Assembly (NCBI RefSeq): GCF_001435505.1
Contig: NZ_AZDO01000146.1
Span: forward strand, 8,424 to 71,219
Direction: 5' to 3'
Source: Companilactobacillus futsaii JCM 17355
GTDB taxonomy: Bacteria > Bacillota > Bacilli > Lactobacillales > Lactobacillaceae
Length of the DNA stretch: 62,796 nucleotides
Below, in pieces: positions 42,477-51,496 of the stretch. The translations under genes and the position numbers were made by a program. Numbering within the stretch: the stretch's first letter is position 1; each line of letters starts with the position of its first letter. The notes beneath the pieces were generated by a model. The model was not told where the DNA came from. It did not search any database and was given only the letters and a program-made list of their open reading frames with translations.

Positions 42477-44720
42477 ATGCAAAGGATTTTTGAAGTTAGT
42501 CCTTGGAATGTTTTAACCCACAATTTAGATAAAGAAAACAAGCGACTCCAAGAAAGTATTACGAGTCTAGGTAACGGATACATGGGGATGAGAGGTAATT
42601 TCGAAGAAGATTATTCAGGGGATAGTCTTCCTGGAATTTACTTAGCAGGGGTTTGGTTCCCCGATAAAACACGTGTCGGTTGGTGGAAGAATGGTTATCC
42701 TAAGTATTTTGGAAAGGTCATTAATGCCGTCAACTTCATTAAAATGAATTTCTTGATCGATGGATCAAAACTAGATTTAAATAAAGATTCAATCAGTGAT
42801 TTCACATTAGATTTAAATATGAAAGATGCCACTTTATCGAGATCTTTTATCGTTGACAAAGATGGTAAAAAGATCAAATTTAATTTTGTAAGATTTTTAA
42901 GTGCTGCTCAGAAGAATTTGTCAGTTCAAAAAGTAACTTTTGAGAACCTTTCTGATCAAAATGTCACTATTAAAGTCATCTCAAGTATTGATGCTGATGT
43001 AAAAAATGAAGATGCTAACTACGACGAACGTTTCTGGCAAGTTCTAGAAATTAACGAAGATTATTTGATTGCCAAGACTAAGCCTAATGACTTTGGTACG
43101 CCGAGATTTACTTCGGGGATGGATGCCAAATATGTAACTGACTTAGATGAAGTTGATCAAAAAGTTACCGATATTGAGACAAGCAAAATTTTCCAAAAGA
43201 CTTTGAAGCCAAAAGAAGTTAAAAGCATTGAAAAACGTGTCGTTGTTTTAACATCACGTGATTATGAAACGGTTGACGATTTAAGAGATGCCCTTGAAGC
43301 AGTTAGTGCCAAAACTACTAAGTTCTCTTATGAACAATTACTCAGTGAACACAAAAATGTTTGGGACCAACGTTGGAGCCAATCAGATATTAAAATTGAC
43401 GGCGATATTGATGCTCAACAAGGCATGCGTTTCAATCTCTTCGGTTTATTGACGACATATTCTGGTGAAGATTCTCGTTTGAACATTGGACCAAAAGGCT
43501 TCACTGGTGAAAAATATGGTGGTGCTACTTATTGGGATACCGAAGCCTTTTGTATTCCAGTTTACTTAGGTATCACTCAACCAGATGTTTCAAGAAATCT
43601 CTTGATGTATCGTTATAACCAATTAGACGGTGCCTACGTCAATGCTAAAGAACAAGGCTTAAAGGGTGCTTTGTTCCCAATGGTTACTTTCAACGGAATT
43701 GAATGCCATAACGAATGGGAAATTACCTTTGAAGAAATTCACCGTAACGGCGATATAGCCTTTGCTATTTATAACTATACTCGTTATACCGGTGATAAAT
43801 CCTTTGTTCTCAATGAAGGCAGCAAGATTCTAACAGAGATTTCTCGTTTCTGGGCTGATCGAGTTGACTACAGCAAGCGTCATGACCGTTACATGATCTT
43901 TGGCGTTACCGGACCAGATGAATATGAGAATAACGTTGATAATAACTGGTACACGAACTTCTTAGCTAAGTGGACCTTGAAGTATACGTTGCAAATTCTC
44001 GGCGAAGTTTCAGAAGAACAATTTGATAAGCTAGCTGTTTCTAAGGCTGAAATGGATCAGTGGCAAGACATCATCGATAAGATGTATCTACCTTATGATG
44101 AAGATTTGGGTATCTTCGTTCAACATGATGGTTACTTGAATAAGAATCATGATCCCGTTTCAACTATTCCAAGTGATCAATTGCCAATCAATCAATATTG
44201 GTCATGGGATAAAATCTTACGTTCGCCATATATCAAACAAGGTGATGTTCTCCAAGGGATTTGGGACTTCATCGACGACTTCAGTGAACGTGAAAAGAAA
44301 CGTAACTTTGATTTTTATGAACCAATGACAGTCCATGAATCAAGTCTTTCCCCAGCAATTCACTCTGTTTTAGCTGCTGATCTTCACTACGAAGAGAAAG
44401 CGGTTGCATTATATGAGAGAACCGCTAGACTAGACTTAGACAATTATAATAACGACACCGCGGATGGTTTACACATTACTTCGATGACTGGTGGTTGGCT
44501 AGCAATGGTTCAAGGATTTGCCGGTATGCGAGTAGCTGATGATGGAACGTTAAGTTACAAGCCTTTCTTGCCTAAGAAATGGAACAGTTATTCATTTAGA
44601 CAAGTCTTTAGAAATCGTGTAATTGAAGTGTCTGTTTCAAGTGATGGACCACAATTCAGATTGATTTCTGGTGAACCATTACAGATTCAAGTTTACGGTA
44701 AGCCACAAATGCTTAAATAA
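42477..44720 (+). CDS. mapA: Maltose phosphorylase (GH65)
   Basis: 747 residues, ATG 42477 with TAGGAGGTG upstream. GH65 architecture: N-terminal beta-sandwich, helical linker, (alpha/alpha)6 barrel and C-terminal beta sheet. The general acid is E482 in G-P-D-E-Y-E, in line with Glu487 of the L. brevis enzyme; N-E-W-E-I-T-F-E-E-I-H and G-A-T-Y-W-D-T-E-A are also as in maltose phosphorylases. It converts maltose plus phosphate to glucose and beta-glucose-1-phosphate. Confidence 0.93.
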   Translation: MQRIFEVSPWNVLTHNLDKENKRLQESITSLGNGYMGMRGNFEEDYSGDSLPGIYLAGVWFPDKTRVGWWKNGYPKYFGKVINAVNFIKMNFLIDGSKLDLNKDSISDFTLDLNMKDATLSRSFIVDKDGKKIKFNFVRFLSAAQKNLSVQKVTFENLSDQNVTIKVISSIDADVKNEDANYDERFWQVLEINEDYLIAKTKPNDFGTPRFTSGMDAKYVTDLDEVDQKVTDIETSKIFQKTLKPKEVKSIEKRVVVLTSRDYETVDDLRDALEAVSAKTTKFSYEQLLSEHKNVWDQRWSQSDIKIDGDIDAQQGMRFNLFGLLTTYSGEDSRLNIGPKGFTGEKYGGATYWDTEAFCIPVYLGITQPDVSRNLLMYRYNQLDGAYVNAKEQGLKGALFPMVTFNGIECHNEWEITFEEIHRNGDIAFAIYNYTRYTGDKSFVLNEGSKILTEISRFWADRVDYSKRHDRYMIFGVTGPDEYENNVDNNWYTNFLAKWTLKYTLQILGEVSEEQFDKLAVSKAEMDQWQDIIDKMYLPYDEDLGIFVQHDGYLNKNHDPVSTIPSDQLPINQYWSWDKILRSPYIKQGDVLQGIWDFIDDFSEREKKRNFDFYEPMTVHESSLSPAIHSVLAADLHYEEKAVALYERTARLDLDNYNNDTADGLHITSMTGGWLAMVQGFAGMRVADDGTLSYKPFLPKKWNSYSFRQVFRNRVIEVSVSSDGPQFRLISGEPLQIQVYGKPQMLK

Positions 44721-44732
44721 TTGTAAAAAATA

Positions 44733-44768
44733 AAGGTGTCTGGATAATTTTATTCAGGCACTTTTTTA
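44733..44768 (+). terminator. Weak terminator after mapA
   Basis: Arms at 44734-44747 and 44751-44764 with three wobble pairs, then TTTTTT. Probably leaky, since pgmB follows closely. Confidence 0.6.
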
Positions 44769-44783
44769 TCAAAGGAGAATAGT

Positions 44784-45455
44784 ATGGTTAAATTTGAACA
44801 AATTAAAGGTTTTATCTTCGATCTGGATGGCGTGATTGCTAATACGTCACTTTATCATGGCAAAGCTTGGCATCAATTGGCTGATGAATTGGGTGTTACT
44901 TGGACTGAAGATTTGGCTAACCAATTAAAAGGGGTCGCCAGAATGGATTCCTTGAATTTAATCCTTAAAGCTGGTGGCAAAGAAAATGACTACACGCAAG
45001 CTGAAAAGGAAAAGTTAGCTGCTAAGAAAAACGATAACTATTTAGGATTGTTAGATTCTTTGAGTCAAGATGATATTTTGCCAGGAATGAAGGAATTTAT
45101 CGAAGATTTATCAGCTCATCACTATTTGATTTCTTTGGCTTCTTCTTCAAAAAATTCACCAATCGTCTTGAAAAAATTAGATTTAGCCAAATACTTTGAT
45201 GGAAAAGTTGATCCAGCCACTTTGACTCATGGAAAGCCTGATCCAGAAATTTATACTCGTGGAGCTGAGGTCTTAAACCTAAAACCTGAGGAATGTATCG
45301 GCTTAGAAGATGCAATTGCTGGAATTAAATCAATCAACGGGGCTTATGAAACTTCTCTTGGGATTGGTGATCCAAAGATTCTTAATGAAGCAGATATTAA
45401 CTTCAACGATACTTCTGAAGTAACGTTAGAAAATATTAAAAAGGCTATGGATTAA
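44784..45455 (+). CDS. pgmB: Beta-phosphoglucomutase
   Basis: 223 residues, HAD superfamily with a helical cap. The nucleophile motif F-D-L-D-G-V-I-A-N-T is at about residues 11-20, with K-x-D-P-E-I-Y and E-D-A-I-A-G-I later, all characteristic of beta-PGM. It converts the phosphorylase product beta-glucose-1-P to glucose-6-P. AAAGGAGA precedes the ATG. Confidence 0.95.
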   Translation: MVKFEQIKGFIFDLDGVIANTSLYHGKAWHQLADELGVTWTEDLANQLKGVARMDSLNLILKAGGKENDYTQAEKEKLAAKKNDNYLGLLDSLSQDDILPGMKEFIEDLSAHHYLISLASSSKNSPIVLKKLDLAKYFDGKVDPATLTHGKPDPEIYTRGAEVLNLKPEECIGLEDAIAGIKSINGAYETSLGIGDPKILNEADINFNDTSEVTLENIKKAMD

Positions 45456-45503
45456 TTATCTAATCGCAGTATCAGATATTGATTGCACAGAATGGGTAGA
45501 AAT

Positions 45504-46490
45504 ATGACAGTAACGAAGACAATTTTTGGGGAAATTGGAACTGATCCCGTTTATTCATACAAAATAACAAATAAAAATCAAACTAGTATCAATGTTTTGA
45601 CTTATGCAGCAACGTGGCAAAACTTTGAAGTGGTTGAAGATGGTGTTAAGCATTCTTTGATCGAGCATTTCAATAACTTGGAAGATTACATTAAAACGCC
45701 TTACATGGTTGGAAAAACTATTGGACGGGTTGCCGGACGAATCAAAGGTGCTAAATTTTCGATTAATGGCGTTGATTATCAGATGACACCTAACAATGGC
45801 GAGAATGTGATGCACAGTGGTGATCATGGATTACAGAGTCAAAACTTTGACAGTACGATCGATTCAGATAATTCAGTTTTGTTTACTCATACAGTCAAAG
45901 GTGAAGATGAATTTCCAGGGATATTGGATGTCGAAGTTCGTTATAGTTTAAACGATGATGATGAGGTACAAATTACTTACAACGCTAAAACTGATCACGA
46001 CACATTATTTAATCCAACTTGTCACGTTTATTTTGATATTGACGATGAAAATATTCGCCAGCAACAATTGAAAATTAATTCTAAACGTTTTGTTGATGTT
46101 GACAACAAAAAAATTCCCACTGGAAAATTACTAGCTACGACTAATGCTTATGATTTTAAAAATTTCAAAAAAATAGGTCAGGGATTAAAACAGCTTAAAC
46201 CATTGGATAAAGTTGAATTTGATGATGCTTTTGTTGTTGGTAAAAAGGCTGCTACATTGAAGTCTGAGCATCGTGCAATTGATTTATATACTGATAGAGA
46301 TGGTTTAGTTATTTTCACAGCTAATCCAATTGATTCTACGAAAGCTCAAAATCATGATTTCAGTTCAATTGCTATGGAATTACAAACTTTGCCAGATGCC
46401 ATTCATCATCCAGACTTTGGAAACACAATTCTACCCGCCAATCAGAAAGTAAGCTACACTAATAAGTATAAATATAGAAAATTAGATTAG
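45504..46490 (+). CDS. galM: Aldose 1-epimerase (mutarotase)
   Basis: 328 residues from ATG 45504; upstream ATG 45492 and TTG 45483 are less likely given the family N-terminus. Likely catalytic His in N-P-T-C-H-V-Y-F (usual form N-x-T-N-H) and Glu in M-E-L-Q-T-L-P-D. It interconverts sugar anomers, useful beside a phosphorylase that makes a beta product and free glucose. The N-to-C change beside the catalytic His is unusual. Confidence 0.88.
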   Translation: MTVTKTIFGEIGTDPVYSYKITNKNQTSINVLTYAATWQNFEVVEDGVKHSLIEHFNNLEDYIKTPYMVGKTIGRVAGRIKGAKFSINGVDYQMTPNNGENVMHSGDHGLQSQNFDSTIDSDNSVLFTHTVKGEDEFPGILDVEVRYSLNDDDEVQITYNAKTDHDTLFNPTCHVYFDIDDENIRQQQLKINSKRFVDVDNKKIPTGKLLATTNAYDFKNFKKIGQGLKQLKPLDKVEFDDAFVVGKKAATLKSEHRAIDLYTDRDGLVIFTANPIDSTKAQNHDFSSIAMELQTLPDAIHHPDFGNTILPANQKVSYTNKYKYRKLD

Positions 46491-46499
46491 AGGGGTTTT

Positions 46500-46883
46500 A
46501 TGAGGATAGAACACGTTGGTCTATTTGTACGAGACTTAGAACGAACAGTCGAATTTTATGAAACTTATTTTGAGGCTAGAGCTTCAGACAAATATCATAA
46601 TCCAGTCACAACTTTTTCTTCTCGTTTTTTGACTTTTCCAGATGGAGCAAGATTAGAAGTCGGTACTAGAGATGACCTGAACCGACATCATGAAAAGGGT
46701 AATCCACTCGGCTATATGCATATTGCTATTGCCTTAGGATCAAAAGAAAAAGTTGACCAGTTAACTGAAAGAATAAAAAAAGCTGGCTACAAACATCTAA
46801 GTGGGCCTAGAGTGACTGGTGATGGGTACTATGAAAGTGTCGTTTGTGATCCTGAAGGCAATCAAATCGAATTGACAGTTTAA
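46500..46883 (+). CDS. VOC-family (glyoxalase-like) protein
   Basis: 127 residues, two beta-alpha-beta-beta-beta repeats. Metal-ligand candidates are H4 (I-E-H-V-G), a Glu in L-E-V-G, a His in Y-M-H-I-A and a terminal Glu in I-E-L-T. The pattern of a lactoylglutathione-lyase-like or fosfomycin-like metalloenzyme fits; substrate unknown. It starts 9 nt after galM, so it is co-transcribed and could handle a toxic by-product of sugar metabolism. Confidence 0.82.
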   Translation: MRIEHVGLFVRDLERTVEFYETYFEARASDKYHNPVTTFSSRFLTFPDGARLEVGTRDDLNRHHEKGNPLGYMHIAIALGSKEKVDQLTERIKKAGYKHLSGPRVTGDGYYESVVCDPEGNQIELTV

Positions 46884-46890
46884 AAAAATT

Positions 46891-46915
46891 AGACATCCAA
46901 ATGGGTGTCTTTTTT
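46891..46915 (+). terminator. Terminator at the end of the maltose locus
   Basis: AGACATCC, AAAT loop, GGGTGTCT and a T-run. Confidence 0.88.
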
Positions 46916-46920
46916 GTGTC

Positions 46921-46949
46921 TTGGAATCGTTTTCTTTAAATGGTATAGT
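46921..46949 (+). promoter_or_regulatory. fbp promoter with cre box over the -35
   Basis: -35 TTGGAA (46921-46926), 17-bp spacer, -10 TATAGT (46944-46949) with an extended TG. The cre-like TTGGAATCGTTTTCT (46921-46935) fits WTGNAANCGNWNNCW fully and covers the -35, as expected for CcpA repression of a gluconeogenic gene. Confidence 0.78.
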
Positions 46950-47008
46950 TTTAATTGTCATTGTTAATATAACTATTTAATCAATAATATTTAGAAAGGT
47001 ATATACAA

Positions 47009-48895
47009 ATGGCTAATAATTTTACAACGGAAAATGAACTTAAGACGGAATTGATTAATTTATCGGCAATTTTAGGATTGCCCAAAGGTACCGAAGTTTT
47101 CGTCAGCGATATCCACGGTGAATATGATGAATTTGCCCACATTATGCGTAATGGATCAGGAAATACTAAACAAAAAATTGCTGAATTATTTACCGGTCGT
47201 TTGTCTAGCGTTTCTCAAAAGAAGTTAGCTTTTTTGATTTATTACCCTTCAGAAATTTTGAAAAGAACGAAAGCTAGTATTGATGATAAAGATGATTTGA
47301 CGCAGTGGTATATGGATACTTTTAATAATTTAATTGAAATGTTACGTTATACAGCTAACAAATATACTCGTTCTAAAGTTAGAAAAACCCTCGATCCCGA
47401 ATTTGTTTATGTGACTGAAGAATTACTTTATGCTGATAACAATATGGAAACAAAACAATTGTCTTATCAGAATATCTTGGATGGGATTATTGATTTACAA
47501 ATGGCTGATGAGTTCATTATTGCAACATGTCATTCTATTCAGCGTTTGGTAGTCGATCACGTTCATGTTATCGGTGATATTTATGATCGTGGTCCACATC
47601 CGGATTTTGTGATCGAACATTTAGCTAGACATTGGCAGAGTTTTGATTTTCAATGGGGGAATCACGATATTTTGTGGATGGGTAGTCTGGCTGGATCTAA
47701 ATTGTGTATGCTAAACCTTTTACGAATTTGTGCACGTTATGATAATTTAACGATTTTACAAACTGCATATGGAATCGATTTACAGAAGATGGTTGATTTT
47801 TCTTTGAAAAATTATCAGGCACAAACAGTGTTTTTACCAAAATCGGACACAGGCAAAAAAATTTCTAAATCACAAGCAACAATCGATGGCTGCGTTCAAC
47901 AGGCCGCTGCCATCATGCAGTTTAAATTAGAAGGTCAAACAATAAAAAAACATCCAGAATTTCAAATGGAGAGTCGGCTTTTATTAGAAAAAATTGATTT
48001 TGATCGTCAAACTATCACGATAGATGGACAAACTTATCCTATTCAAGAGGGATGTTTTCAGTTAATTGATCGAGAGGATCCTTATCAATTGACGGAAGAT
48101 GAAACTGCAATAATTGATTATTTGATGGAACAATTTGCTAACTCAGAGAAGCTACATCGTCATATTAATTATTTGATTGACAACGGTTCAATGTATTTAA
48201 AATATAATGATAATCTTTTGTTACACGGTTGTGTTCCCGTTGATAAAAATGGAGAATTGTTGAGTTTAGAAATTGATGGTCATAAATATTTTGGACATAC
48301 TCTATTTGACTATTTCGATGAAATCATCCGAGAAGCTTTAAAAAATAAAGCGACTAGTCAAGATGTTGATATGATTTGGTATTTATGGACGGGAAAATTA
48401 TCGCCTCTGTTTGGAAAAGACCGAATGACAACTTTTGAACGTTATTTTATCGCTGATAAAAAGACCCATGTTGAAGTTTTAAATCCTTATTACTCTTTAC
48501 GTCAAGAAGAATGGTTTGCCGATAAGTTGTTACAAAACTTTGGCTTAGAGAATGGTCATATTATCAATGGTCATACGCCAGTCAGAGTTGGAGAATCGCC
48601 AATTATGGCTAATGGGAAAATTTTTGTGATAGATGGTGGAATGTCAAAGCCATATCACAAAACGACTGGTATTGGTGGATACACACTGCTATCAAATTCT
48701 TATGGCTTGCAATTAGTGACCCACGAGCCTTTTACAACTAGAGATAAAGCAATCAAAGAAATGACTGACGTTGTTTCGACCAAAAGGGTAATAGAACAAG
48801 CTGTAAGTCGAAAAAGAGTCGCTCAAACCGATGTTGGTAAGAGATTAAAGCAACAAAGAGAAGAATTACTTAAACAATTAGCCCGAATAAAGTAA
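47009..48895 (+). CDS. fbp: Fructose-1,6-bisphosphatase class III
   Basis: 628 residues, the large Firmicutes-type FBPase. The metallophosphatase core motifs are D-I-H-G-E-Y-D (about 34-40), G-D-I-Y-D-R-G (about 189-195) and G-N-H-D (about 218-221). It converts fructose-1,6-bisphosphate to fructose-6-phosphate for gluconeogenesis. AGAAAGG precedes the ATG. Its promoter carries a cre box. Confidence 0.95.
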   Translation: MANNFTTENELKTELINLSAILGLPKGTEVFVSDIHGEYDEFAHIMRNGSGNTKQKIAELFTGRLSSVSQKKLAFLIYYPSEILKRTKASIDDKDDLTQWYMDTFNNLIEMLRYTANKYTRSKVRKTLDPEFVYVTEELLYADNNMETKQLSYQNILDGIIDLQMADEFIIATCHSIQRLVVDHVHVIGDIYDRGPHPDFVIEHLARHWQSFDFQWGNHDILWMGSLAGSKLCMLNLLRICARYDNLTILQTAYGIDLQKMVDFSLKNYQAQTVFLPKSDTGKKISKSQATIDGCVQQAAAIMQFKLEGQTIKKHPEFQMESRLLLEKIDFDRQTITIDGQTYPIQEGCFQLIDREDPYQLTEDETAIIDYLMEQFANSEKLHRHINYLIDNGSMYLKYNDNLLLHGCVPVDKNGELLSLEIDGHKYFGHTLFDYFDEIIREALKNKATSQDVDMIWYLWTGKLSPLFGKDRMTTFERYFIADKKTHVEVLNPYYSLRQEEWFADKLLQNFGLENGHIINGHTPVRVGESPIMANGKIFVIDGGMSKPYHKTTGIGGYTLLSNSYGLQLVTHEPFTTRDKAIKEMTDVVSTKRVIEQAVSRKRVAQTDVGKRLKQQREELLKQLARIK

Positions 48896-48958
48896 CCGAT
48901 TACAAAAACTTTGCTACAATAGATTATGAAATTATTTAAAAAATCGAGGGGAAAATTC

Positions 48959-49771
48959 ATGCCAGAGTATTTAGTATTTATGGATCTTGATGGAACGCTT
49001 TTAACAAGTGATCATAAGCATATATCTCCACGAACTAAGCAAACAATCGAAGATTTACAACAGCGAGGCGTAGTTTTTTACATTGCAACTGGACGTATGT
49101 ATGAATTAGCTAAAATTACACAAAGACTATTGAATCCTAATGTAAAAATGATAACGTCTAACGGTGCTGTATTTGATGGAGCAAAGGGTCGTGAAATAAT
49201 TAAACTAGGTTCAGAATCAGTTAAATTAGCTTATCGAATAACGTCCAAATATCAGTTGCCAATGATGCTGTTCACACCAGAAAAAGCCTACTTCACTAGA
49301 AAAATTCCTGATTTTATAGCTCAAAATGCTGGTAATTTTGATGAAGATTTTGGCTATGAGGAAGTCGAAAGCTTTTCGGAATTAGAATCAGTTACTAAAG
49401 ACATTACTAATGGAGTGATTTTGAGTCGTGGCGATATGTCGGAGCTCAATATCGTTCGAGATGAATTGGTCGACAGCCAACTAATGGAAATGTCATCTTC
49501 AAGTCCAGATAATTTGGAGATGATACCATTGAGGACGGATAAAGGAACTGCGGTCAAAAGAATTCAACAAGAATGGGGTATTGATTATGATCATACTTTT
49601 GTTTTTGGTGATGGAATGAATGACGTTGGGATGATGAAAGAAGCTAAATATTCAGTAGCAATGGGTAATGGCTTACCTGAGGTTAAAAAGGTAGCTAATT
49701 TTGTTACCGAAACTAATGCTAAAGATGGTCTAGCTAAGTTTCTAGAAGATTATTTTGTAAAAGAAAAGTAA
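48959..49771 (+). CDS. Cof-type HAD-superfamily sugar phosphatase
   Basis: 270 residues from ATG 48959 (GAGGGG upstream; ATG 48926 lacks a site). Motif I M-D-L-D-G-T-L-L, motif II T-S-N-G-A, motif III/IV F-G-D-G-M-N-D, with a type IIB cap between. Members dephosphorylate sugar phosphates or FMN; the substrate is not predictable. A probable -10 (TACAAT) lies at about 48915. Confidence 0.9.
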   Translation: MPEYLVFMDLDGTLLTSDHKHISPRTKQTIEDLQQRGVVFYIATGRMYELAKITQRLLNPNVKMITSNGAVFDGAKGREIIKLGSESVKLAYRITSKYQLPMMLFTPEKAYFTRKIPDFIAQNAGNFDEDFGYEEVESFSELESVTKDITNGVILSRGDMSELNIVRDELVDSQLMEMSSSSPDNLEMIPLRTDKGTAVKRIQQEWGIDYDHTFVFGDGMNDVGMMKEAKYSVAMGNGLPEVKKVANFVTETNAKDGLAKFLEDYFVKEK

Positions 49772-49773
49772 AT

Positions 49774-49815
49774 AAAAACAGGTTTGATTTCGACTAAGGA
49801 ATCAAACCTGTTTTT
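49774..49815. terminator. Bidirectional terminator
   Basis: Perfect 16-bp arms AAAAACAGGTTTGATT and AATCAAACCTGTTTTT with a 10-nt loop, between convergent genes. Confidence 0.95.
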
Positions 49816-49821
49816 GTTAGA

Positions 49822-51201
49822 TTAGTTTAGTTGTTGGCGAATCCGCTTTTCTTCACCAATAGCGATAATGGCTAGAATAACGATACTCAACACGACTGCC
49901 AAATAGAAGACAATGAAGGTATCATTCCAACCATGAAGATTCATTCCAAGAATTGAGAGACCATTTTGTTTAGGGTCAGCGATAGCCGCAAAACCAACTT
50001 GAGCCATCAAATCACCGAAAATATAAGCAAAGGTACCTGTCAATCCATCAGAAACATTCAAGGCGTTTTTAGGAACGAAGCTGATAACAGAAACACCAAT
50101 CAGTAGTTGTGGTCCGTAAATCAACATACCTAAGAAAAACAATGAAGTATTGATCATCATAGGAGTTGTTCCGTAACGATAGCCTAAAACAACGAAGGCC
50201 GTTAAAGCTAAACAGATAATCGAAACGACTGCCCGACGTCCTTTCAGAAGATCAGAGAACCAGCCCCAAACAACACTACCGATAATGCCACCTAGTTGGA
50301 AGAGCAACAAAGTGTTAGCACCTTGAGCAACAGTAAAGTGAAGTTGTTGAACGGTGTACAAAGGTGCCCAGTTGACGATTCCGATTCTAACGACATAAAC
50401 AAAGACGTTAGCGATACACAATAGCCAGACCCAAGGACTCTTCATAACAAAGGTCTTAAAAATAGTCCACTTACTCATCTTAGAAGCCGATTGATCAGCT
50501 TTTGAGATATTTTCACCAAAGATGACTTCACTAGGGTCCCAACCTAGTTCTTGTGGGTCATCGGCACCGAAGAATAATCCCCAGAAACCGATAATCAAAC
50601 CAATAATAGCGGGAAAAATAAACATACCACCGACGTTACCACCAAAGAGATGGTTTGCACCCCAAAGAGCAATAACACCAGCAACGGCACCACCGAATTC
50701 ATGAGAAATGTTCCAAATCCCGATATAGCGTCCACGAGTAGTAGTCGTTGTCCAACGTGAAATGGTAGACAAGGAGGCTGAACCACCAGGTGATTGGAAA
50801 ATACCATTCAATGACCAGAGGACTAAGATTAATCCGACGGGGGCTTGATCCATTAATAAGGCAACCCCAATGACTAATGTCATAATTGCAGCGAGAATCA
50901 AAAGAAATGACATGAACTTCTTAGTATTCTTACCATCGACAACGTAACCTAAGACGGTTTTACCAATCCCATAAGCTAGTGAGAATCCATAACCGATCCA
51001 ACCTAGTGAAGTTGTAGAAATCCCATCTTTAACTAACAAAGGTTGTGCTGCAGAAAGATTATTCCGGATCAAATACATACAGAAATAAACGAAGAAGACG
51101 ACCAAAAATGACTTTAAGAATTCACGAAACCAACGACTCTTTTGTTCGTCAATTGATAAGCCCAATTTTTGAGGACGTTTCAGGTCAAAATAATGTAACA
51201 T
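49822..51201 (-). CDS. uhpT: OPA-family antiporter, hexose-phosphate (UhpT) type
   Basis: 459 residues, 12 hydrophobic helices of the major facilitator fold. Near the N-terminus it has Y-L-I-R-N-N-L-S-A-A and further on G-Y-V-V-D-G-K-N-T-K-K-F, which match the UhpT/UhpC branch (G-Y-F-A-D-G-K-N-T-K-Q-F in E. coli UhpT) better than GlpT. It would exchange sugar phosphate for phosphate. GGGGAGGG precedes the ATG. No UhpABC-like sensor is nearby; GAACCGGTTC (51302-51311), about 100 bp upstream, may be an operator. Confidence 0.85.
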   Translation of the reverse strand: MLHYFDLKRPQKLGLSIDEQKSRWFREFLKSFLVVFFVYFCMYLIRNNLSAAQPLLVKDGISTTSLGWIGYGFSLAYGIGKTVLGYVVDGKNTKKFMSFLLILAAIMTLVIGVALLMDQAPVGLILVLWSLNGIFQSPGGSASLSTISRWTTTTTRGRYIGIWNISHEFGGAVAGVIALWGANHLFGGNVGGMFIFPAIIGLIIGFWGLFFGADDPQELGWDPSEVIFGENISKADQSASKMSKWTIFKTFVMKSPWVWLLCIANVFVYVVRIGIVNWAPLYTVQQLHFTVAQGANTLLLFQLGGIIGSVVWGWFSDLLKGRRAVVSIICLALTAFVVLGYRYGTTPMMINTSLFFLGMLIYGPQLLIGVSVISFVPKNALNVSDGLTGTFAYIFGDLMAQVGFAAIADPKQNGLSILGMNLHGWNDTFIVFYLAVVLSIVILAIIAIGEEKRIRQQLN

Positions 51202-51301
51202 AAAAATCCCTCCCCAATAAAAATAAAATTATTTATGACCAAATCGATTATAACGCAATGTAAACTAATCAACGCTGTAATCACGGTTATTCTAGTCTAT
51301 C

Positions 51302-51311
51302 GAACCGGTTC
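51302..51311. promoter_or_regulatory. 10-bp palindrome upstream of the uhpT-like gene
   Basis: GAACCGGTTC, perfect palindrome with a central CG in a LacI-like or degenerate cre-like context (two mismatches to cre on the minus strand). A -10-like TATAAT (minus strand) lies near 51249-51254. Confidence 0.4.
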
Positions 51312-51342
51312 CACATCAAATCCCATATACAAAAGTGCAAAA

Positions 51343-51368
51343 CTTGATATTTATAAAAGTATATCAAG
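51343..51368. promoter_or_regulatory. Inverted repeat upstream of norB (distal operator)
   Basis: Perfect 8-bp arms CTTGATAT and ATATCAAG, 10 bp apart, centred about 40 bp upstream of the -35. The half-sites resemble FNR/CRP-family boxes but the spacing is too wide for a standard FNR site. Confidence 0.6.
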
Positions 51369-51394
51369 AATATAATTAAATCATATAAAAATCA

Positions 51395-51431
51395 TTTACA
51401 TTCAATTGTAAGCGTACTACACTCAAAGTGT
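51395..51431 (+). promoter_or_regulatory. norB promoter with two overlapping inverted repeats
   Basis: -35 TTTACA (51395-51400), 17-bp spacer, -10 TACACT (51418-51423). TTACA-N6-TGTAA (51396-51411) covers the -35 and ACACT-CAA-AGTGT (51419-51431) covers the -10. Either could be a repressor site. Confidence 0.65.
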
Positions 51432-51496
51432 GGTCTTCTTTGTTCATTTAGAAATTATTCGAAATTGACCATGATTTTGTTATAGGGGGAGATAGA

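Noticed and set aside
51343-51368. Standard FNR box upstream of norB
   Set aside because: TTGAT and ATCAA are present but 14 bp apart, not 4 bp, so it is not a normal FNR site.
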